A stretch of DNA of 64,000 bases from Hydrangea macrophylla (GCA_033977485.1 CM066984.1:44833100-44897099), one strand, 5' to 3'. Positions 32,117 to 44,588 are shown, counted from the first letter of the stretch. Program-made: numbers and translations. The notes: generated from the sequence alone by a model not told the origin.

Positions 32117-32397
32117 GAGGATTTCGTCCTCGAAATCTAGAGGTTGCTAGGTTTTAAGATATACAAAGTCTTACTCATGTGGTTAGTCGTTCTATACCAA
32201 CTCAGGCGCTCTTATCAATCTAAATGGTCTACCCGACCATAAGTTGTTGTTCACTGTTCCGGGGTCCGAATTTCCTGGAAATACCTCAATTCCTCCTCAT
32301 AATTTCTCTCAAATGTCCCCAAACATCTTATATACTATCCCCTTATAAGATTCAAAGTCCTGGCAGTGGGTATGGTACCTTCAGTCTTCCATTTTAT

Positions 32398-33546
32398 TCA
32401 GTGCTGAGATTGATTCCCTGATCTACGTGCTCTCTTTCTGGATCTCTGTGGTGGTGGAGCATTGTTCTGAACTTCTTTTTCGGGGCATTCTTTACGTATA
32501 TGACCAGTCTTTCCACAATTAAAACACCGTACTTGTTTCCCGGTGAGTTGTCTCGGTGCTGTGCATTCTTTGGAGTGGTGTCCAAGTGTTCCGCAGTTGT
32601 AGCAGATGTCTCGTTGCTTTGCGTGTTTTTGAACAGCTGTCTGACTAACTCTTCTGTCATTGTTTCTCTGTCCTTTGTGATGGTTCTGGAGGTGTCCAGA
32701 GTTTCTTCTAGTGATTACAGACTGCATTTGAGTGGTTGCCCGGGACACTTGATTGTTCCTTCGAATTCCTCCTGGGTTGTTTGCCTGAAACCAGTTATCT
32801 TTTCTTCCTTGTGGTTGGCTTTCTAGTTTCTTGCTGTTCAGAGCTATGTTCTCTAGTTATGTGGCTAATTCGACCATTTCTTCGAATGGTTGGTCGAGGT
32901 ATACTGCTGCTGTCTTCTGGATATCTGGATTGAGTCCTTCGTAATATTGCAGTGTCTTGTTTCGCTGGGTATCTACCATGTAGGGAGCAAATCGTGATAG
33001 TCTCTCAAATTTCGCCGTGTATTCTTGTACTGTCATGTTGCCTTGAACTAGCTATATGAATTCCTTTTTCTTATTGTTTCTTTCTGTTCTTGGGAAGTAC
33101 TTTGCCAAGAATTTCGTCTTGAATGCTTCCCACGTCATCTTCCTTGCAATATCCTCGCCCACTGTAGCTTCGACAGATTCCCACCAATCAGCTGCCGAAT
33201 ATGACAATTGGAAAACAGCCAAGCATCTTTTCTCCGTCTCGTTGCATTCGAGGGCTTGAAACATTCGTTCCATATCACGAAGCCATTGTTCAGCTTCCCA
33301 TGCTTCCGTCATTCCAGTGAACGTTCCTGGTTTAAGTGCACGAAATCTCTCAAGCAGTTTATCTCCTGTCTGACAAGTATCCTTGCCGTTGATGATGCGG
33401 TCCAAGTGATCACTTGCTTGTTCCACGCGTTGGACAAGAGCTCCTATCAATCCTGTTGGATCCACTGCTGGAGGTATCACATTTGTTGTTCCGTGGGATG
33501 AATTCTGAGTATTCCGTTTTCTCTTAACCATGGTGTACGTTAGCAA
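32398..33546 (-). pseudogene. gag: gag of element D (two in-frame stops)
   Basis: About 382 codons. The likely initiator is the Met at 33531 (MVKRKRNTQNSS). A Retrotrans_gag capsid domain follows: LKPGTFTGMTEAWEAEQWLR, SYSAADWWESVEATVGEDI, MTWEAFKTKFLAKYFPRTE. After the middle comes a basic tail with two CCHC zinc knuckles, CYNCGTLGHHSKEC and CFNCGKTGHIRKEC (about 32460-32605). The reading frame is kept throughout but contains a TAG near 33050 and a TAA near 32857. No protease, RT, RNase H or integrase follows before the polypurine tract. Gag packages the RNA; here the enzymes would have to come from a Tekay-type partner. Either this copy is just dead or siblings elsewhere have an open gag. 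Confidence 0.92.
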
Positions 33547-33992
33547 GGGTTATACCTACGAGTTAACACCTATTTGGTCAATACCTTATCTTATCTTGTC
33601 TGATCATATGACAAGTAACAGTATTGAGTTAACAGGGATTTCTAGCATATAATGGTTGTCACAGCTACTATTGGGATCAAGGGTAAGGCGTTCCTATCCT
33701 TGGTCTTTCTAGACTCTAGGTTGAGCTGACTATTTCCTGAGGTCCATTTCAGGAAATTCGTCAGGGCTACAACTTCTATCAACTATTGGTCAAGCCTATA
33801 TTCTTATTAGTAATAAACATATAAGAGGTAAGATTAGCAATTAATAAGAATTCGTCTCATCAATCAATATAGTTAAGACACAAGCAAACTACTACTGATC
33901 TGAGAATACGAAGGTCCAACAACGGTACGAATACTAGTTCTACAAATCTGTGATACATCAAAAGAAGTGGAACAATTAAAACATAAGATGAA

Positions 33993-34502
33993 CTAGCTAA
34001 GAACCCATCCTCCATCTCTCTCCACATCAGAGTCTGAGGTCACCTCTCCTAAATCGCTGGATGGTGGAAAGTCAATCGGAGGGATACCAACAAATGCATC
34101 CCAGGCTGGCTCTAGGGGCCAATCAGGGTCCTCTATCATCTCAGGCTCCGCTAGTGGGTCTTCATCTGGATCATCATCTGAGTCATCATCAGAACCTGCA
34201 GGGGTAACAAAGTGTACTACATCTTCTTGTGGCTCGTCCTGGTCATGGATGGCAAGGTTTCCAAGGGCATGAGGAATCTTCTCCATCTCAGCAGACAGTA
34301 AACGCGGTGCTATCACTCTATGATATGCTATCTCTGGAACAGGTCTCTCACGGAAGAAACAGCGTGTCCATCTCCTTAAGCTCTGGCGAACTGTATGCCT
34401 GATGGTGTTGCTAACATAGCCAAATCCTCGAGGGGCAAATTGTCTCTCTAAGGTAACTCTGTACTGTCCATCCTCAGCATCGTGCTCTATCTCGTACTCC
34501 AT
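33993..34502 (-). CDS. Accessory ORF B of element D, acidic, unrecognised
   Basis: 169 codons, uninterrupted. The first 95 residues are basic to neutral, with RHTVRQSLRRWTRCFFRERP. Then come QEDVVHFVTPAG and a strongly acidic stretch (SDDDSDDDPDEDPLAEPE), ending PPSSDLGEVTSDSDVERDGG. No signal peptide or membrane segment is apparent and I know no matching domain. Six bases upstream of the ATG is a good 3' splice acceptor (TTTTCTGTGTTGGGCAG, ending at 34509), and ORF A has the same arrangement, which suggests production from a spliced subgenomic RNA. It lies between the primer site and gag. It could bridge Gag or a partner enzyme, but that is speculation. Confidence 0.55.
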   Translation of the reverse strand: MEYEIEHDAEDGQYRVTLERQFAPRGFGYVSNTIRHTVRQSLRRWTRCFFRERPVPEIAYHRVIAPRLLSAEMEKIPHALGNLAIHDQDEPQEDVVHFVTPAGSDDDSDDDPDEDPLAEPEMIEDPDWPLEPAWDAFVGIPPIDFPPSSDLGEVTSDSDVERDGGWVLS

Positions 34503-35039
34503 GCTAGCCTGCCCAACACAGAAAACTAACTTAGTGCTGGTGCTAATTAATGAAATATCTTAAAGTTTCATAGTGACAAGGGGGTATCTTTCTTAATTCT
34601 TTCTAAACCTTGAGTTACTGTTACTTGTTCCAAATCTGACTCTCTGATCCTATAATAGTTCTTGCTTCTACATTTATTACACTAGTGACTTCTATGGGTC
34701 AACTTATTGCGGGGATTTATTAGTCATTCTTATAGGCTAAAGGTATACATGTTTAAATATATTACTAATGACAGCAAGCAATACATCCACGTGAGAATAT
34801 ATATATCAAGTTAGAGATAATATCCATAGATAGATTTAAACATAGTGCAACATAGTTACAAAAACATTTACATCAGAGAGTGCGTACGCTAAGTACGTAC
34901 ATAGTAGGGAATAGTGCCAACAACATATACATGAAAGGCGTACACGTTACTACTACTACGTGTTACATGCCTAAGTACAGCTATATACACAAAAGATGGA
35001 CTAACAGTCCTATTACATAATCCTTCGATCATCCGGGTC

Positions 35040-35612
35040 CTAGATCTTCGACTTTCCCTTCCCAGCTATGTCTTTCTTGGGTGGCTTCTTGCTCGCATTC
35101 TTAGTTGGGTCAGCATTGACTGAGGAATCAGCATCCTCCACATAATTGGTCTCCTTTGCTAGAACTTCTCCATCATCATCCTTCTCCCTATCAGTCCCCA
35201 TGACTGACTCAACAGTCAAGGGCGTATCAGCTATGGACTCCTCTGGTACTGGAGGTGGTATAGCAGAAGATGGTCCTACGCGTCCTGGTGGGGGTGTCAG
35301 CTTAACTCGAAAAGTCATGACTCGGAGGGTATAGCTGTCATGAGTCATCTCAGCAGCTTCCTGATGAACAAGTCTAAGGGTGTTTTCTCGATAATATGCC
35401 TCTCTCTGCAGAATCTCTGGGTCCTCAATCCCCAACACATGTACATCATGCCACATATTTTCCTCCAGATGTAGCTGAGCACTCCGTCGGATCCTTTGTC
35501 GGTACAATACTGGGTATGCAGGCTCTATACGATCTGGATAAACCCAATGTCCTCCAAACCCGTCGTGGACATAGAATGGTTCCATGCTAACCTGTCCAAT
35601 ATAAACTATCAT
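35040..35612 (-). CDS. Accessory ORF A of element D, unrecognised
   Basis: 190 codons as an open frame; the probable start is the Met at 35585 (MEPFYVHDGFGG), giving 181 residues, because the bases just before (ATATTGGACAG, ending at 35592) form a 3' splice acceptor six bases upstream. The first 100 residues are a compact, mixed sequence (YRQRIRRSAQLHLEENMWHD, then a Glu-rich helix and SYTLRVMTFRVKL). The middle is Pro-rich and the end is acidic, then Lys-rich (KKPPKKDIAGKGKSKI). No known domain. Shared start context, size and acidic tail suggest A and B arose by duplication, although sequence identity is weak. Confidence 0.55.
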   Translation of the reverse strand: MIVYIGQVSMEPFYVHDGFGGHWVYPDRIEPAYPVLYRQRIRRSAQLHLEENMWHDVHVLGIEDPEILQREAYYRENTLRLVHQEAAEMTHDSYTLRVMTFRVKLTPPPGRVGPSSAIPPPVPEESIADTPLTVESVMGTDREKDDDGEVLAKETNYVEDADSSVNADPTKNASKKPPKKDIAGKGKSKI

Positions 35613-35696
35613 AGGGTTAGTATCTTCATAATTGGGGAAAAGATCTAATGGTTTATAACTTAAAGTGCATAGGACAAACGGTAAATGCCTAACCTA

Positions 35697-35709
35697 GGCT
35701 CTGATACCA
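35697..35709 (-). other. Primer binding site of element D (tRNA-iMet)
   Basis: Minus strand reads TGGTATCAGAGCC, nine bases after the 5' LTR end GGGGCGTGACA. It confirms the orientation. Confidence 0.92.
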
Positions 35710-36072
35710 CTAAAACCCTGTCACGCCCCGGAGTAAGCCAAAAATAGGGAAAATAAAAGTTTTCCTTTATGGGTCCGTAGACATGTGACTAGTTTGATAA
35801 CAGTTCTGTCCTTCTAACTCCGCACCGTGCAATCATAAGGGAAAAGCTAGAGCTTAGACATGATCTAATACTTATCAGAGTATAAATACAGCAACGGAAA
35901 TTAAACAAGGGTTACAATAACTTCAATTCTAATACAAGAGGCCATACTAAACAATTTACATAATCTTAAAACTTGAGAAACTGCCTATCAGGTCTTGAGC
36001 AAGGCTTAAATCTCCTTGGCTCCACGGTACTGCATCCTGAACTCTTCTATCTATCTCCAAACCTGCAACACT

Positions 36073-36127
36073 CTGGGCATACGAATGCCCAGGGCGTAAC
36101 ATGCCGTCAGCCTTGGAACAAGGCTGA
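36073..36127 (-). other. Covarying tandem hairpins, D 5' LTR
   Basis: Same two hairpins as at 27987-28041, unchanged. They lie 354-409 bases upstream of the LTR 3' end, so they would be in the 5' leader of the element RNA if transcription starts upstream of them. Confidence 0.7.
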
Positions 36128-39100
36128 GTGAGAGTCTCAACCGCACAATAATCAGTAAATACAAGATATCTCTCAACTCATGTCATAGTTTAATATATTA
36201 AGATATGGTTATTCTCTTATCACAAGACGCATTCTCACCACGGGCATAGCAGAGGTCTCAACAAGAAAGGTAAACAGATAATCATAACATCATAGAATAC
36301 ATTCTCATTATTATAAACTCGTGCGTGCAAATGCATGATCAATAAGATGCGTTCCCAACTCTTTTCAAAGACACTTGCTTTTAAAACAGATATTTTCAAA
36401 ACCATTTTATTTTAAAACCAAAGCTTTCCAAAACCAAATCATTTTCTCATCAACTCAATCTCATCATCCGCTTTCTCTTTCTCATCCACTTGACAACACG
36501 CGGTATATCAAGGATGCTAACATACTATCACAGCCAATTCATACTCATTCCCTTGATAGGCCACCGGACGTCTTCACGGCGCACACTATCTGTAAACAAT
36601 GAGACTGGCACATGGGACGTCTTCGACCATGTGTATACTCTCACCGGTCGTCTACACGGCTGAGAAGTATATTAGAGCACTAGCCGGATGTATTCAACGA
36701 TACATGGGACGTCTTCAACCACGTATGCGCATCACCGGACGTCTTCAACGGCGAGAGGCGCGCTAGGAACCCTAACCGTTCATGTCCACCCGGCTCGTCA
36801 GCCGTTGATCCATAGGATCCAGAAATCACATCTCATCTCGTTACATTCTCATCAAACACCCCTCTTCCTCACACAACGCATGCTAACACATGTCATGAAA
36901 TGCACGTGTATCCATTATCAGTATGCACATGCAAAACCACTTTCCTTTTCTCTTTATTATTAACATAGCATGCGTATTTATTCAGTCAACAACATCGTAA
37001 AACGTGCTTTTAACAATTAACAGCAGAAACGTAACATATAGGGCATGGATCATATAACATGGATTTGATACCGATAAACATATAGATAAAACCCTTGACA
37101 TGCTCACGTATGCGATAACACTACCATAACATGCTTTTAAACATCTTACAATCATTGGAAATACATGTGACATCATAAATCAGCTTATCACTTATACAAA
37201 ATATCATACAGGTAGCTTTAAATCATCTTATATTAATCTTAATAGGATTAGAGTGAGGTTAGGATACTCACCTCGAGTCGCTGCTCCTCGAAGCGCAAAT
37301 AAACGTCAAGTTCTACAACAATAAACGGAATAAACAGAAGTAATGTATGAGTACAACTATAGGGAAAAATGGTAATTTCACCAAATGAGGTCATAAACCT
37401 CAAGGTAGTGATCTACGTGTCGTTCTAAGTCCAACGCCATTGACTAGACTCAAATCGGAGTCCGTCGCGTTTTACGAGGTAATATGCAGGGCTTACTATA
37501 CTAATGCAGGCCCTAAAAGAAAGGCTGTATTTTTGATCGAGTCGAAAAGTCACTAAACTTTACGGGAATGTTCTAGACATTATTCTAAGACTCTGGGAAC
37601 TGACCGCATAATTTTCGGAGTCCTAGATTATTTATTATGAATTTTTAAAGATAATATATACCAGAAAATACCCGAAACGGGATTTAAATACATAAGTATA
37701 ATTATATAGAGAAATCAGTGCTTAGAAGTATTTTTATTAAATACTAGATATTAAAATACACCACTAGTATTTATTTCATAATTTTCGGAGCTCGTTTGGT
37801 ATTTTTAATAATTAATATACTTATAAAATAGCTCCTTTTTAATTATTAAAAATAATGGACTATAATATTATGGCTTTGTAACTTACACTATATAATAAAA
37901 TAGTCACAGGGTCATTACCCTAATTTTCTAGAATTTATAAATACACATAGGTATTTATTAACTATTTAAAACTATTTAAAACTAATATTTATTATTTATA
38001 TTAATCATATAAATAATAATTATACAATATTTATAATATACTAATGATATATAGAATATTAAAATAATATTCTATAATATTAAAAAACTTAATGGTGGGA
38101 TTTATAAATTAATTTATAATTATTAAACTAATTAAACCCTTTAAAACTAATTAATACTAATAATATTAATAATGATAATAATAATAATGATAATAATAAT
38201 AATAATAATATTAAATATATTCTGAGACCCAACGGGTCAAACCCGAACCGACCCGAACCCTACGGGTAACCCATATAGACTCACAAAGAAATCCAAACTC
38301 GTGACCCGATTGGTCAAACCCGACCCGACCGAATCCCAACCGGACTACCCATACCAGCTCACAATAAAACCCAAACTAAAACCCATTCGGGTTGATCCTA
38401 ACCCGAACCTGAAACCCAGATACACTCACAAACTAACCCAACTACCCTAACTTGGACCCGAAACCATTCCCTCTCACAAACTGACCCAACCCGCTAACCC
38501 GCTTATACTCACAGACCTACCCTACCCATTACGCAAACCCTTACCAGACCCGGACTCAAACTTAACCCAATTACAGACACACATCAGCCCGCCCCAACTA
38601 CCCGAACCCGACCCAAAGCCGGCCCGACGTCAAAACGACGTCGTGCCACTAAAGAACACCCACGGGTTTTAAAAACCCAACCCGGCCCACTACCCTAACC
38701 CATCTACACACTCAGACTGACCCTACCCAAACCCGACCCGAGTCCGGTTGTTATAACCCGAAACTAAACAGGTCGTCTTCATCTTCTCCGGCGATGCATG
38801 GCTGCCGGAAAGTCGGGGCTCGCCGGAGATCACCTCTCTCTTCATATCTCTCTCATCTCTCAACCAAAACGCACGAGGTCAACGGGAAAATGACCGGAAT
38901 CCCTCCCTCTACATCATACTATAAGCTCGGGACCTGGATCATTCATTTAGGCTTCCTACTAAGTGATTATTCTTTCGGTCATCCGAAAGAATAATGGCCT
39001 GCATGGCCATGTAAATGAGTTCCAAAACTAAACCTGCTACAAGGGGGTCTACTAGGGTTCACTAGGGTCTGTTTGGTGTAGGAAAAAGGGGTTTTGGTTA

Positions 39101-39822
39101 ACTCTGGGAAATCAAGTTCAAGCTTGAGCTTTAATGGAGGCCGGAGCTCATACAGAGCCTTAGGCTCTGTTTGGGAGCTTGCATGTGGGTCTGAGGGTGT
39201 CTAGGGAACATGCAGGAGCTAAAATGAAATGAGGGGGTGGGGTTTTACCTTAGGGGAGTCCCTGATCTCTCCTTTCTCTGATCAACTCTCCTCTCTCTCC
39301 CTCCTGCGTCTCTATCTTCCTCTCTGGTCTTCTGCGTGTATGTGTGGGTGTATAGAGAGGAAATGGACAGAGAGGGGTGTGGTGCTCACAATGTGAGGGG
39401 TGTGGGGGTGTGTACAGGCCGAGAGTGTGGGTGAGGTTGGCTTAGCTTTCTTTCTCACTCAAGCTCTCTCTCGGTCACTCTCTCTCTATACAATCTGCAT
39501 AGGCAGATTGTGGGGAAGATTTTTGTGCTGTGTGTGTACATGGAGTATACATATATATATATAGAGAGAAATGGTGAATGTTGACAAGTGTCATGCCATT
39601 GGTGCATGGCTTGACAAGTGACGCACAATGTGTAATCATATGTGTAAGTGGGTGTGTGTGTGTCCAAGGGTAGATTAAGTGGGGTCCACATGACCGCCAA
39701 GTGGCAGTGTGGGTCCCATACTCAGGTTGTGCATATGGATGTGTTCCTGAGTCCCAAAGTACGTGTATGTGTATGCTGTGTGTATCTAAGGGTAGATTAT
39801 CAGGGTGGGGTCCACTTGGTTC

Positions 39823-40122
39823 CTAAGAATAGTGTGGGTCCCATTTCTTGGGTTGTGTACGTAAGGCAAGTGCCAATGTCTCAGTTGTATACAGCAGTGA
39901 AGAATGAGGATAGGTATAAGCGTAGCTAATAACAGGGCTGTGAGCGAGCCTAAGTTCCAGTACGTCTACAGTTTCTAACTTAGAAACTATGCGCGTCGGG
40001 GTTACTTCTATTCTAATAAGTCCTAGATTTAAACTGATATAGTCGTCGTCAAGACGATTACCAAGGATCCTAGTAAGGACTCCTAATGGATCTTCTGTAA
40101 TCATATCCTGGGGTGACGTCAC
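39823..40122 (-). CDS. 99-codon U3 ORF, 5' LTR copy
   Basis: Same predicted protein as 31752-32051 despite three nucleotide differences. It begins with GTG 47 bases from the LTR start. No homology recognised. Confidence 0.3.
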   Translation of the reverse strand: MTSPQDMITEDPLGVLTRILGNRLDDDYISLNLGLIRIEVTPTRIVSKLETVDVLELRLAHSPVISYAYTYPHSSLLYTTETLALALRTQPKKWDPHYS

Positions 40123-40174
40123 TATTCTAAATTCCTACGTGAAATTTCTAGAAAATTCTGGGTGCTACACATAA

Positions 40175-41100
40175 TGAAAATCAAATTGGAGTAACAAATT
40201 ACTGAAGTACCAAAATACCCAAAACATGGTTCACAAATCCAGAGAGATGTGGGAAGAGATTGAAAAGAAACCCTAAATACGTGTATAAAAAAGCATTACC
40301 AACTCTGAGAATGGTGAGACCAAAGAAGAGGATGACACGACAAAGATCACAACCCAAGGCAGTCTGGTCAGGGCAATTCACAGTGATTACACTTGGCTCT
40401 TATTCTTTCTCAGACTGCCCGATGGACGTCGTCGTGCAGAATCCCCATCTCTTCATCCTCCTGTTCTTCTTCTTCAATCCTCAAATGCAAATTCAACTTT
40501 TCTTCGATCTAGTATACATACGTATATATACGTATTATTACTGAATCTTCTACTCTACCCTGTTCTCCAGAGTATATATATATGTGTAATTATTTCAGAA
40601 TCTTAAATTTAGTACCCAAATCAAATTAAAAAGACAAAAAAGAAGAAGGAGAAGAATCTGTGCCCAAGAAACCAAAGAAGAGAAAAATGAAAAAAGCAAA
40701 TAAAATTGAATGGTTCGTACCTTTGCAAACACATCAAATATATAAAGATGAGAGATTCAAAGGTATAAATTGTTTCAAAATTAATAGAAGCCCTAAGAAC
40801 AATATCAATAAAAAGAAAAGTAAGAACAAATCTATACTCCACTCTACATCAATCTTCTCTCATGATCTAGGTTCCAATCCTTTTTAGATTCGGTGAAGAT
40901 AAGATGGTGCCAATTCAGAAGCGACGGCAATGGCGTGGCGGTGGCGAGCAGTGGGGATATTTTTGGAGAGAGAGAGAGAAGATCAAAAGGATAGAGAAGA
41001 AGTGAGGATCCGTAGAGAGAGGGAGCATGGAGGCTAGGGTTTGAAACTTTTGAATCACATTTTCAAGATTTTATGTTTTATTGGAGAATTTGCAAAATTG
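40175..41100. other. K: sequence right of D
   Basis: No certain gene. Read on the minus strand, the stretch near 40900-41040 starts AAACCCTAGCCTCCATG and is CT-rich, like a plant 5' untranslated region, so transcription of K may start here and run left toward the coiled-coil exons. A Lys-rich frame at 40660-40887 is probably a composition artefact. Confidence 0.4.
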
Positions 41101-41391
41101 CCACCGCGCCATTACTTTCAATCATTTACGTCGGGTTTTTTGGAGTAACATAAAAATTGTAATTATTTATGTCGCTTATGCAAAAATTGACATAAAAACT
41201 AATATTTTTTATGTCAATTAGTTAAAACCGACATAAAAATGTGTATATTTATGTCAATTTTTCAAAAAAATGACATAAATAGTCTAAAAGTGACATAAAA
41301 AGGTTACCCGAGAAACATTTACGTCACTCACAATAAAACCGACATAAATAGAAATTTAAAAGTGACATAAAAAGCAAATTTCCTTGTAGTG
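41101..41391. mobile_element. CACTA transposon K, right terminus
   Basis: About ten GTGACATAAA/GACATAAA motifs in both orientations, then the terminal TTTCCTTGTAGTG. Together with 18568 this closes the element. Confidence 0.92.
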
Positions 41392-42171
41392 AATAACCTA
41401 GAGTAATCAACACATAAACTAATAACAATCAAATAATAAGGATTGGAAAGAAAAACCTGGAAATAATCTAAATTAAACTTGAAATAAACATAAAATCCAC
41501 TTAAATCTTCAATAATCTTCAATATAACAATGGAAAAGAGGAAGAAAAGAAAAATCTAACCTAATCTACTCCTAATCTAACCCTAAAACTACCCTAAACT
41601 GCTGTTTTTCGCATTCTAGAGCGGCCTTTCCTCGTCTGGTGTCAAAACGACTTATATATAGGGTTCCTGCAGAGTTTACGCAACTTTTGGATGAAAATAA
41701 AGTTCGATCGATCGAGCATAGTTCGATCAATCAAACTCTCAATCGATTGAACTCTGCTCAAGGGCTTGAACTCCTCTAATTTTGACAACTCTGCGCACGG
41801 ATGGCAGGATGGCCATAAATTTTCACTCGGACCTCGGATTGACCTCTTTTTTGCGGCCACGCGATCATAACTGAAAGATCTACATTTTGTATTTCTAGGA
41901 CAATCTTCTAAATCTTAAGTCTTCATTGTCAAAATTTGTGTTTTCTCAGATGCTTCCGTTGTTCTATCCACCAGAATCACTTTTCTTTAGCTCCACTCCA
42001 ATGATTTACATCCTAATACTTATAAAACAATGCAAAAACATATATTTTAGCATTAATACAATAAAAAGAACTTTGCTATTAAAGTATACCTAAATCTAGG
42101 GATTTGGGGATAAAAGTATGCATAAAGGGCCATGTATTGCTCTGTAAATATGCACTTTTCACCTCGAATCA
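41392..42171 (-). mobile_element. 5' LTR of element C, segment after K
   Basis: Resumes exactly where 18567 stopped, with AAT repeated, and ends ACCTCGAATCA followed by AGCAA. It has a TATATATAAG box near 41650-41660 and palindromes at 41703-41752. Confidence 0.9.
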
Positions 42172-42176
42172 AGCAA

Positions 42177-43052
42177 CTACCCAACTGGTAAGATAATGTT
42201 TACTCCACTATAAAATGATAACTGAACTCCAACGTAAAGGAACATATCTGAAGCGATGACTAGACTTGTATGGTGTACTAATGTCCCTCTACCGTCAGCA
42301 TTCATAATCATGCCAGGAAGTCGGATAACTGTTACTATCAACTTGAACGATGATTACTTCTTGTATTCCTTGAGCCCAATTCACCTCTCATGATTACCAA
42401 ACATCTTGATAACTACTAATCAACAAGAATGCAGTTCTCAGTAATCAACTTGGTGGCATTCTCAAGGGAATGCTTACTCTGTAATAAAGGATAGATTCAA
42501 TCTTGACAATATATGTTCACAACGCTGTGAACATGACATACCCAAGACACCCAGGTGTTGATCTTTAAGACCTCACTAATTGGTAAGTCAAAGCAGTCAT
42601 ATCCACAGTTTGTGTTCATAATCGTCTAAAGATTGAGAACACGTACCTTATATAAGTTATGAGTTCCTATTAACTGTTGACAGCCTTAAGCGTCAATAGG
42701 AAAGCTTGGGTCCATCAATGCACTATAAGCAATAGCATATTGACCAAGAGTTATACTGTAGTGATTTGAGATTCATCACTCCATCTAATGGTAGTTAATC
42801 ATGCTACAGTGTAAACCTGATGAGATATCCAGCCTCATCATCCATTGTGACAAATTCTAAGTATCAATGAATAGTAATTCGTATCTCACATGTATGCATC
42901 TCATACATACACGAATTACTTGCTATGATACTTAAGGATTCACAATCATCTCATGATAGAATCATACACATTGAAATGTAAAGATGATATCCATATATTA
43001 AAATGTCAATGCCTTATACATAAAGAAATGGTTTGAGGGCACTAACCCAACA
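42177..43052 (-). mobile_element. 3' LTR of copia B1, right segment
   Basis: Continues the LTR begun at 14720 and ends ACCCAACA. On the minus strand the polypurine tract CAAGTGGGAGTT lies just outside it (43053-43064). Confidence 0.88.
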
Positions 43053-43067
43053 AACTCCCACTTGCAC

Positions 43068-43929
43068 TCATAACCATTCAGGACTACATCTAAGACCTAG
43101 ACTATCTATATAACGATTAAAGACCTTTTGTGGCAAGGCCTTTGTAAACGGATCCGCAAGATTGTCAACGGTGGCAATCTTGGTGACAATCACATCTCCA
43201 CGTTGAACAATATCTCGAATTAAATGATATTTTTTCTCTATGTGCTTTCCCTTTCCGTGGTTCCTTGGCTCCTTGGACTGAGCCACTACCCCACTATTAT
43301 TGCAATATAGCATAATAGGTGATAGTGACGTTGGTACCACCTCGAGCTCCATAGGAAACCTCTTGTGCCAAACAGCTTCCTTTGTTGCTTCACATGCAGC
43401 CACATACTCAACTTCTATAGTTGAGTTTGCAATGCATTTCTGCTTAATGCTCCTCTAACTAACAACACCACCTCCCAAGATAAATATATGTCCGGATGTC
43501 AACTTTTTCTAATCTTTATCTTACATAAAGTCTGAGTCAATGTATCCTACTGGAATTAACTCATTGTTGTCGTACATAAGCATGTAATCTTTAGTCCTTC
43601 TCAAGTACTTAAGAATGTTCTTAACGGCTGTCTAGTGTTCTGGACTTGGATTCGATTGATACCTACTAACTATGCCAATGGCAAAGCTGATATCTACTCT
43701 AGTACAGAACATCGCATACATGAGACTTCCCACTGCTGAGGGGTAGGGGACTACTGCCATGCTATTCCTCTCCTCCTGTGTCTTAGGACACTAGTCCTTG
43801 GAGAATGCTAAACCATGTCTGAAAGGTAATGAACCTTTCTTCGAATTATCCATGGATAACCCAGCTAGCACCTTATCAATATAACCAGCGTGAGATAATC
43901 CCATTATCTTTCGCTTACGATCTCGAAAA
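43068..43929 (-). pseudogene. RNase H end of copia B1 pol
   Basis: The open part (43403-43068) encodes MAACEATKEAVWHKRFPMEL, LYCNNSGVVAQSKEPRNH and a C-terminal LADPFTKALPQKVF. These are the copia RNase H blocks, but the catalytic Asp of the CDNS block reads Asn. The segment linking it to the RT (43404-43929) is followed in broken frames with several stops. It removes template RNA in the family. Confidence 0.85.
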
Positions 43930-44588
43930 AGCTTAGCTCATCTCTCCTAGATCCTTCATATCGAAAGTACTAGCTAGCCAAAACTTAACCATTGACAATG
44001 CCGCTACATCATTACCAATGAGTAGAATGTCATCAACGTAAAGAACAAGAAAAGCCACCACTTTCCCTTCACACTTCTTATATACACAAGGCTTATCCAG
44101 ATTTTTCATGAAACCAAACGACTTGACAGCTTGGTCAAGACGAATGTTCCAACTTCTGGATGCTTGCTTCACCCCATAAATGGACTTTTGCAATTTGTAT
44201 ACCAAGTTACCTTTCCCACTAGCTATGAACTCATCTGGTAGTTTCATGTAGATGTCCTCCTTAAGATTGCCATTCAAGAATGCAATCTTCATGTCCATCT
44301 GCCAGATCTCATAATCTAGGCATGCAGTAATAGATAGGAGCATTCTGATGGACTTGACCATGGTTGCCGGTGAGAAGGTTTCTTCATATTCAATGCCATC
44401 CCTCTGAGTATAACCTTTCACTACAAGCCTTGCCTTAAAAGTCTCAACATTTCCATCAGATCCTCTTTCCTTCTTGTAGACCCACTTACAACCAATGGGT
44501 TTAATATTTGCTGGAAGTTCTACAAGATCTTAGACCTGATTGGAATCCATAGATTCCAATTCAACCTTCATAGCTTTAACCTAATAAT
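43930..44588 (-). pseudogene. Reverse transcriptase of copia B1
   Basis: The core is open at 44421-43933: EYEETFSPATMVKSIRMLLS, WQMDMKIAFLNGNLKEDIYM, YGVKQASRSWNIRLD and LVLYVDDILLIGND. The YVDD catalytic box and the preceding DMK Asp are present. The N-terminal part of the domain (44422-44588) is shifted and has a stop. Despite an intact core, the complete polyprotein is broken at both sides. Confidence 0.88.

Larger units (their letters stand above)
35719..40169 (-). mobile_element. 5' LTR of element D (4.45 kb)
   Basis: Partner of 27633-32098, with the same internal landmarks: hairpins at 36073-36127, GACGTC array at about 36560-36755, ACCCGA-rich zone at about 38220-38760, U3 ORF at 39823-40122. 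The left edge is TGTCACGCCCC, the right edge TGCTACA followed by CATAA. Confidence 0.95.

Noticed and set aside
34038..34120. Possible further zinc or protease motif in D to indicate hidden pol
   Set aside because: I searched all frames of 32099-35718 for DTG/DSG, YVDD and D,D,E contexts and saw none.
40260..40544. Possible host exon (frame with KKALPTLRMVRPKKRMTRQR)
   Set aside because: It is short, basic and without a domain, and it lies in the putative leader of CACTA element K. I could not support a gene.
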